Assembly (NCBI GenBank): GCA_946997275.1
Contig: CAMPUN010000022.1
Location: 1-9,745 of the forward strand
Direction: 5' to 3'
DNA: 9,745 nucleotides
From: an uncultured Porphyromonas sp.
Lineage (GTDB): Bacteria; Bacteroidota; Bacteroidia; Bacteroidales; Porphyromonadaceae
Part shown: positions 4,474 to 9,745 of the stretch, in pieces
How the letters are laid out: every line of letters starts with the position of its first letter
Numbering within the stretch: position 1 is the stretch's first letter
Notes under the pieces: generated by a model
Databases searched by the model: none
Seen by the model: the letters and a program-made list of their open reading frames with translations, nothing else
Told to the model about the DNA's origin: nothing
Made by a program: the position numbers and the translations under genes

Positions 4474-5799
4474 ATGACGAAATGCAATCTACATAGCATA
4501 CAAGGAGGCCCCCGCACGATCCTTGCGTGGCTGCTCTCTGCGATGCTCCTGCTGGCGGGCCTGACGAGTCTGACCAGCTGCGTATACGATGACCCTTCCG
4601 CATGTCCCCCAGAGCAGGGAGACTTTTACCTATCGATGAGCGTGGCTCCGCAGTCCACCTTCCGTCAGGGCACGATGCCTCTATCTGAGCTACAGAAGAA
4701 GCTCACCGCTGCGGAGGATAAGGTCAAGACTGTGCGTGTCCTTATCTTCGACCACGCTACGGGCAAGTGTCTAGTCAACCAAGTCTTAGGGGGCTATACA
4801 CAGCCTGTAACCGATGGCACGCCTTGGAGCCACCCCGTCCTTATCCCTGGGAATGTAAAGAGCTTTGACTTCTACTTCGTTGCCAATGAGGCTTCAAAGA
4901 CCTACAACCTGACGACAGCCCTGCAGGGTGTCTCTGAGCGTGGGCAGCTCTACACGCTTCCTGGACTGACGAAGATACCTTGGCAGCCAGAGTTCCTCCC
5001 TAAGCTAGCGGAAGGTGGCAGTGGTGAGGAGGACCTCATCCCGATGACCGCTATATGTCCCAACGTCAGCATCGATGCCATCAAGCAGATGCTGGGTCAA
5101 GGCACCAAGGAGGATCCCTACCGCTTCCTCGCAGAGAACGGCAAGCGTCGCCCCGTGCGTCTGACTCGTGTGCTAGCGCGTATCGATATCACGATGCCCA
5201 ACATGATTGCCAACAGCGTGCTGGGCGACCCCACCTCGGATCAGATGCTTGTCCTAGACTATATAGAGGACTTTGAGATGGCGCTGTACAACGTGCCACG
5301 CTACTTCGCCCTCTTTGCCTCGCGCTACTACGACAAGGACCAGTGGACCACAACGCTCTACAGTCCCATCAGCTCCAACTACTATCGGGCTCCTCAGGGT
5401 GGGCAGGACTGCTACTACATAGAGCGAGACAAGAACAAGGTGCAGCGCAATATGGCTAGCACCGCAAGCGCCGGTCACGCTATCGGCGAGCTGAGTTTGT
5501 CCGACTACTATACGACAATCTACGTGCCGGAGTTCATCCGCCCGACGAGTGCCGATGCGGGGCTAACGCTCGACCAGCTGGCAGCGATGCAGCTCAGGCT
5601 TACCTTCCAGGTCAATGAGTGGGACCCCAAGCACCGCACGGGCTATCAGGTTGGCAGGCATCCACTCAAAGACAAATTTGACGACCGCACCACGGAAAAG
5701 ACCGGTCAGCTAGCCGCAAACAATGCGGGCGTGAGCGAGTACTCCGTCATCCGCAATACGTGGTACCAGATCAAGATCACGCAGCAAGACTTTGAGTAG
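4474..5799 (+). CDS. Mfa3-like fimbrial accessory lipoprotein
   Basis: A 441-residue lipoprotein. The signal peptide runs to lipobox LTSC with the lipidated cysteine at C36. The mature start C36-VYDDPSAC-P45 aligns with C30-P39 of the preceding anchor, so the two are diverged relatives. VKTVRVLIFDHATGKCL fits a first fimbrillin-type beta-sandwich, and YSVIRNTWYQIKI (423-435) near the end matches the motif in the major subunit. Length and position (third gene after major subunit and anchor) agree with P. gingivalis Mfa3, about 446 residues, an adaptor needed to add accessory tip proteins. A role as an additional anchor or minor subunit cannot be excluded, so no symbol is given. An in-frame ATG at 4408 lies inside the anchor gene and would put 22 extra residues before the signal peptide, so I chose the ATG at 4474. 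The gap to the previous stop is 28 bases, which fits co-transcription. Confidence 0.8.
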   Translation: MTKCNLHSIQGGPRTILAWLLSAMLLLAGLTSLTSCVYDDPSACPPEQGDFYLSMSVAPQSTFRQGTMPLSELQKKLTAAEDKVKTVRVLIFDHATGKCLVNQVLGGYTQPVTDGTPWSHPVLIPGNVKSFDFYFVANEASKTYNLTTALQGVSERGQLYTLPGLTKIPWQPEFLPKLAEGGSGEEDLIPMTAICPNVSIDAIKQMLGQGTKEDPYRFLAENGKRRPVRLTRVLARIDITMPNMIANSVLGDPTSDQMLVLDYIEDFEMALYNVPRYFALFASRYYDKDQWTTTLYSPISSNYYRAPQGGQDCYYIERDKNKVQRNMASTASAGHAIGELSLSDYYTTIYVPEFIRPTSADAGLTLDQLAAMQLRLTFQVNEWDPKHRTGYQVGRHPLKDKFDDRTTEKTGQLAANNAGVSEYSVIRNTWYQIKITQQDFE

Positions 5800-5847
5800 T
5801 CGTGCCTTGACGCAGATACCCTTTATCCACCCTATGTCTCATACGCT

Positions 5848-8800
5848 ATGAAACGATATAGATACATCACCCTCTCCCTCCTTCTCCTCCTTCTGTCAAT
5901 CTCTGCGCTCTCCGCACAGAAGACATCCCAAGGTGCCGATTTGGATTGGAATTACCAGTTTGAAATAAAGACGACCCCCTCTTACTGTCAGAATGAGGGT
6001 ACGATGGAGATTAGTCTACTAGCCGCTTTCGGAAGAACTGCTCTAGATATTTCTCAGATAGAAAAGGTAGAGTACGATGTCAAGGATAAGACGGGTAACA
6101 GCTACACCAAGGGGTACAAGGAGGCTCCGGGCGTGAAAGGAGCTCTTCGCTTAGAGCAGTTGCCAGGACGAGCAGACTATAAGATATTTATTAGGATTAC
6201 TCCTAAGAAGGAAGTCAATCACCCTGTCATTGAGACCACGCTTCAAGACTTTGTAAAAGTAGAGGTCGAGAACAAGTATGTAGCACTGGAGGAGACCCAG
6301 GTGAAATTTGATGCTTATAGGTTGCCTTGTAGACCATACGGTAGCTTTCATATCGTAGCGCGAGGAGGTACGCAGAGACCTCCCGTCTTGAATATTAAGA
6401 CACCCGGTGCTCTTACGGCCAAGAAGATGCAACCCACTAAGCGAGAGGTCAAGGGAGATACAACCCTCTACCACTTTGAGTATAGCGGGGCACTACCACA
6501 AGGTACTTACGAATACACTTTAGAGAGTGACTGTCGAGAGACTACTGTTAAGTCGTTCGCCGTCTACGGACCTACGACCAACCTACCTACGGTGCCATCG
6601 GATCTCAAAATTCCTTTTGACATTAAACAAATGAGCGGTAGAGGCTGCTCAGGAAACATTGTTGAGCTTAGTGCGAACTTTAATAAGGATAAGTTAGGAC
6701 TACGCGAACTCTTTAAGGAGATGAATAGGGGCTACCAAGGAGATTCAGAGAGATACTTCCCTGAGTATGCGGACTCCTTCCCCTCTACCTTTGTTAAAAA
6801 CTACGAGGTGGCTATTGTCACCCAGCTAGAGTATGAGAAGCTCACGAATGGAACTCTAGATGCCAGCTCTCTACTTTGGAGTGACCAGAAGGGATCTCCT
6901 TCTGAAGTTTATGTTAGTGAGTCTCCGGATGGTATTCAGCTTGTTCTCTCTTATAAGTTACCTCAGTCTATGTCACTCCAAGAGCTTGAAGAGCAAAAGG
7001 CTCTTCCAGCAGCCTTGCTGATACGCCTCAAGCGGCCCAACGAGGGGTGTAACGACTACATCACCGTTCCAGTCCGAGTGGACTTAGACTATGTAGGTGG
7101 AGGAGAGTCTGGAGGCGGACGCTTTCAAATTCTTGAGACGGAAGACACCTCTGACTGTTCGATAGGACAGATCGTATGGTTCCAAGGGCGGAACTTTTGC
7201 TCTCTACGAATTAAGTATTATGAGCTAGCCGATGGTGAGAGCAAACCTGCTCCTGGAGCTAAGCCCGTACACATATCAGACGACTTTGGGTCTTCAATCT
7301 CAACACTAGTAGACAAGCGATATACTTTTGCGGGATATGATCCGACGAAGCGTTACTACGTCGAGGTAGAGGGAACAGACCTCTATGGTAAGCCCATCAC
7401 GCCTAAGCCTAGTCTCATCCTAGCACCTACGAACAAGAAGCCTACAGAGAATCGTCTCTACGACTTCTCTAGCATCTACGCTCACCTGCCTCAGCCGATG
7501 TCGGATAGAATAAGGCTTGGTACTCTTACAGCCTATTTGAGTCCAGGTTATCATACCTATCTCTTCACCTTTTACGGTGAGTCTCTCAACGCTATGGCTG
7601 GTATGGAGATTACGCTTGTTCAGGCTCCAGAGGGGTATGAGGATTATCGCCGTGCGTGTGAGAGCTACTACTTCCGTACTCCTGACTCGACTAATACTAA
7701 AAACCCTTATGGTGGTGGTATGATAGGACTAGGAGAGAAGATTAAGATGTCCAATACCTTCACAGGTCCTGGAGGAACTGGCACGCCTGAGAAGTTCTAC
7801 CCATTTAGATTTATCTATAAGGTAGGCAAAAATGGAGAGCGCGTAGTCTACCCTTACGAAGATAACTCTGCTAATCCAAGTGCTCTTAAAGGTGTCATAA
7901 CTAACGATCCAAAGAAGGATGCCTACTTGAAGGATCACCCGATGCCTCGTGGTATCTACCGTCTCAAGTTTGAGCATCCTTGTCAACCGGGAGAGTCTTT
8001 CTATATCAATCTGGATATGAATGAGCCAGACTTCAATCCTGAACTCACGGAGCTCATTAACCCAGTCGTGGATCGTGCCTCTTGTGATGAGGTTCGCGTC
8101 TACCCCTTTGCAGATGGTCGTCTAGACTATGGTGTCGACAAGAAGACTGGTAAGCCTCGCAACGTTGTCTTTCTAGTATCGGGTCTTCCTGGGGGCAAGT
8201 CAAAGCGTTTCTACTTTTACCCCTATGATCGTGAGGGCAAGGAGCTAGACCATACGAAGTTCTATATCCCTATCAAAAATGTAGACCTCCCAGTCACGCT
8301 CAACTTCCGCTATTTCTATCCAAAACCTAGTTGGCAATGGATAGACTACGATTGTAACAGGTGGACTCACAAGGTAGACTCCATTGGAGTCAACCAGTTT
8401 GTCAAAGGAGAGCTGGAGAGAGGGAATGTCGGTGATGGCTATTACAAATTACCTCTTGATGGGTACAATCCAAACAATGACCAAGACGATTGGGGTGAGG
8501 ATGGCTTTTCGTGGGATGCTTGGTGGGCATGGTCTTGGGATGACTCAACCATCGACGTTAATGTGCCGATAAAAAGGGAGGGTCTGACTCCCTCGTACGC
8601 ACGTCCTACCTACGTAGGGTATCGCTGCTCTAAGGAGACGGGCTATATGGAGTTTAAGCTGATCAATATCCCGAACAAGGTCGGCACCGTGGTTCTCAAG
8701 GATGGGGACAAGGTCATTATGAGCTCAAATATTGAGGACTTGCCCGAAGACCTTATGGTCAAATGGGAGCTTAATGCTGAGTCGCCTAGTGAACTCAAGA

Positions 8801-9745
8801 ATGAGTACAGGCTGGAGATTAAAACCAGTCTATGTGGTGAGACGAATATGCAGACGGAGAAGTTTACCGTCAAGCTCGAGGACATCTCTGAGGGTATTGC
8901 GGTGACCGTCTCTCCGCAGGGTGCTCACTGTCCTGGCGATATGGTGACCCTGACAGCAACCAATCTGGGTGTGTCGGACAGTGCGTACAAGTGGACCTTT
9001 GACAATGGAGACACCGACTCTGGACGTACTATCCGCCGTAAGGTGTCCGCTCCTCGTGTAGTCGATGGTAAGGCGCACTACGAGCACTACACGTTGACCG
9101 TCGACGGAACTAGGTGTGGTACTAATACGAGTAAGGGTACGATCTCTGTCTCTTCAGACGAGCTCTGGTGGATGCCGGACCTTACTGGGGAGGGGCATGG
9201 AACTGTGCCCGGTGGCACGGGTAAGGAAGAGACGCCCTCCGATCCACCCCACTCGGACGCTAAGTACTATGACTGGCATAACCCCGACAACTGGGTATTC
9301 CTCCACGATGGAAAGTTTTACCCCGCCAAGGCAGTGCCTACGCGCTGTACCAATGTACATATTATGAATCTGTCTCAGTTCGAACTGGGACCTGTAGGTA
9401 GTAAGCTTCGGGCACAGCCGGACCTGGCTAAGGAGGTGACCCCGCGTGACCTTTACGGCGAGCCGACCTGTATCGACATTACCTTCCACTCGGGAGCGTC
9501 TGTCTTCAATATTCAGCAGCTCAACTATCGACGGGCTATGGTGCGCTACAACTTTGGCGTAGCTAATGGTACAAGGTATGAGAGTGACAAGCATATCTAC
9601 ACCGAAAAAGAGCACGACACCGATGAGTGGCTGTATGGTCGTGACGAACTCAACCTACTGTCTGCTCCGCTCTACGATATCTATGCGGGTGACTACAGCT
9701 TCAGCGCCTCGCCCTACACTTATCAGCTTGGCTTCAAGGCGGTGC
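5848..9745 (+). CDS. Very large modular secreted surface protein, 3' end outside window
   Basis: Open from the ATG at 5848 to the window edge: 1299 residues seen, no stop. MKRYRYITLSLLLLLLSISALSA is a Sec signal peptide without a lipobox, probably cleaved before Q24. The mature part is beta-rich with paired cysteines bounding successive segments: C47-C229, C267-C401, C437-C712 (perhaps two units), C746-C836, C927-C996 and C1028-C1090. The last is PKD-like (YKWTFDNGDTDSG, 1047-1059). Residues 882-897 hold six Trp among Asp and Gly. Further on, DWHNPDNW (1142-1149), CTNVHI and LLSAPLYDIYAGDYSF (1270-1285) resemble segments I recall from large Bacteroidetes surface proteins. A type IX secretion sorting domain would be expected at the unseen C-terminus. 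It starts 48 bases after the Mfa3-like gene with no clear promoter between, so probably belongs to the operon. P. gingivalis has Mfa4 and Mfa5 here; no VWA MIDAS motif (DxSxS) is seen, so it is not a plain Mfa5. Its function as an adhesin is inferred. Confidence 0.8.
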   Translation, partial: MKRYRYITLSLLLLLLSISALSAQKTSQGADLDWNYQFEIKTTPSYCQNEGTMEISLLAAFGRTALDISQIEKVEYDVKDKTGNSYTKGYKEAPGVKGALRLEQLPGRADYKIFIRITPKKEVNHPVIETTLQDFVKVEVENKYVALEETQVKFDAYRLPCRPYGSFHIVARGGTQRPPVLNIKTPGALTAKKMQPTKREVKGDTTLYHFEYSGALPQGTYEYTLESDCRETTVKSFAVYGPTTNLPTVPSDLKIPFDIKQMSGRGCSGNIVELSANFNKDKLGLRELFKEMNRGYQGDSERYFPEYADSFPSTFVKNYEVAIVTQLEYEKLTNGTLDASSLLWSDQKGSPSEVYVSESPDGIQLVLSYKLPQSMSLQELEEQKALPAALLIRLKRPNEGCNDYITVPVRVDLDYVGGGESGGGRFQILETEDTSDCSIGQIVWFQGRNFCSLRIKYYELADGESKPAPGAKPVHISDDFGSSISTLVDKRYTFAGYDPTKRYYVEVEGTDLYGKPITPKPSLILAPTNKKPTENRLYDFSSIYAHLPQPMSDRIRLGTLTAYLSPGYHTYLFTFYGESLNAMAGMEITLVQAPEGYEDYRRACESYYFRTPDSTNTKNPYGGGMIGLGEKIKMSNTFTGPGGTGTPEKFYPFRFIYKVGKNGERVVYPYEDNSANPSALKGVITNDPKKDAYLKDHPMPRGIYRLKFEHPCQPGESFYINLDMNEPDFNPELTELINPVVDRASCDEVRVYPFADGRLDYGVDKKTGKPRNVVFLVSGLPGGKSKRFYFYPYDREGKELDHTKFYIPIKNVDLPVTLNFRYFYPKPSWQWIDYDCNRWTHKVDSIGVNQFVKGELERGNVGDGYYKLPLDGYNPNNDQDDWGEDGFSWDAWWAWSWDDSTIDVNVPIKREGLTPSYARPTYVGYRCSKETGYMEFKLINIPNKVGTVVLKDGDKVIMSSNIEDLPEDLMVKWELNAESPSELKNEYRLEIKTSLCGETNMQTEKFTVKLEDISEGIAVTVSPQGAHCPGDMVTLTATNLGVSDSAYKWTFDNGDTDSGRTIRRKVSAPRVVDGKAHYEHYTLTVDGTRCGTNTSKGTISVSSDELWWMPDLTGEGHGTVPGGTGKEETPSDPPHSDAKYYDWHNPDNWVFLHDGKFYPAKAVPTRCTNVHIMNLSQFELGPVGSKLRAQPDLAKEVTPRDLYGEPTCIDITFHSGASVFNIQQLNYRRAMVRYNFGVANGTRYESDKHIYTEKEHDTDEWLYGRDELNLLSAPLYDIYAGDYSFSASPYTYQLGFKAV

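Noticed and set aside
5800..5847. Separate promoter for the large gene
   Set aside because: ATACCCTTTAT only loosely resembles TAnnTTTG and no well-placed -33 element is seen, so operon read-through is the simpler reading.
5834..5851. Five-codon frame (MSHTL, stop) overlapping the large gene start as ATGA
   Set aside because: It could act in translational coupling, but frames this short arise often by chance and nothing else supports it.
9154..9615. Minus-strand open frame of 153 codons
   Set aside because: It lies wholly inside the large plus-strand gene, which has coherent domains through this stretch. The antisense product resembles nothing I recognise.

Overview
The window looks like a chromosomal segment of a Bacteroidales bacterium, most likely a Porphyromonas species. 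The evidence is a fimbrial operon of the Mfa type, lipoprotein signal peptides on the fimbrial subunits, Bacteroidetes-style -7 promoter boxes (TAnnTTTG) and A-rich leaders without a clear Shine-Dalgarno. The fairly GC-rich coding sequence suggests an asaccharolytica/uenonis-like species rather than P. gingivalis, but that is inference.

Layout. Bases 1-95 hold two hairpins downstream of a minus-strand branched-chain amino acid aminotransferase gene (ilvE, 96-1115). Its promoter box is at 1177-1170. From there to 1832 is about 650 bases without a gene but full of structured repeats: a ten-unit heptanucleotide array, a nonanucleotide array, heptamers in the opposite orientation, a six-unit 21-22-base array with a CCGAAG core, and a pair of GTAG-headed palindromes in inverted orientation (REP/BIME-like). 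A second short nonamer-heptamer block follows, then a pair of 21-base-spaced direct repeats just upstream of a good -7 box (1779-1786).

That box should start a plus-strand operon: an Mfa1-like fimbrillin precursor (1833-3332), a strong intergenic hairpin (3378-3410), an Mfa2-like outer-membrane anchor (3450-4445), an Mfa3-like accessory lipoprotein (4474-5799) and a very large secreted protein (5848 to beyond the window end). The large protein has a Sec signal peptide, about six cysteine-bounded beta-rich segments including one PKD-like, and a Trp/Asp-rich patch. It is probably a cell-surface adhesin.

Working model. The fimbrillin is exported as a lipoprotein, trimmed after an Arg (R48) and polymerised by donor-strand exchange through its C-terminal strand. 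The Mfa2-like protein ends and anchors the fibre, and the Mfa3-like protein is an accessory or tip adaptor. The large fourth product occupies the place where P. gingivalis has mfa4/mfa5, but shows no Mfa4-like gene before it and no von Willebrand A (MIDAS) motif in the part seen. The intergenic hairpin may set the excess of major subunit over accessory proteins. The most unusual parts of the window are the repeat-packed control region and the large modular protein.
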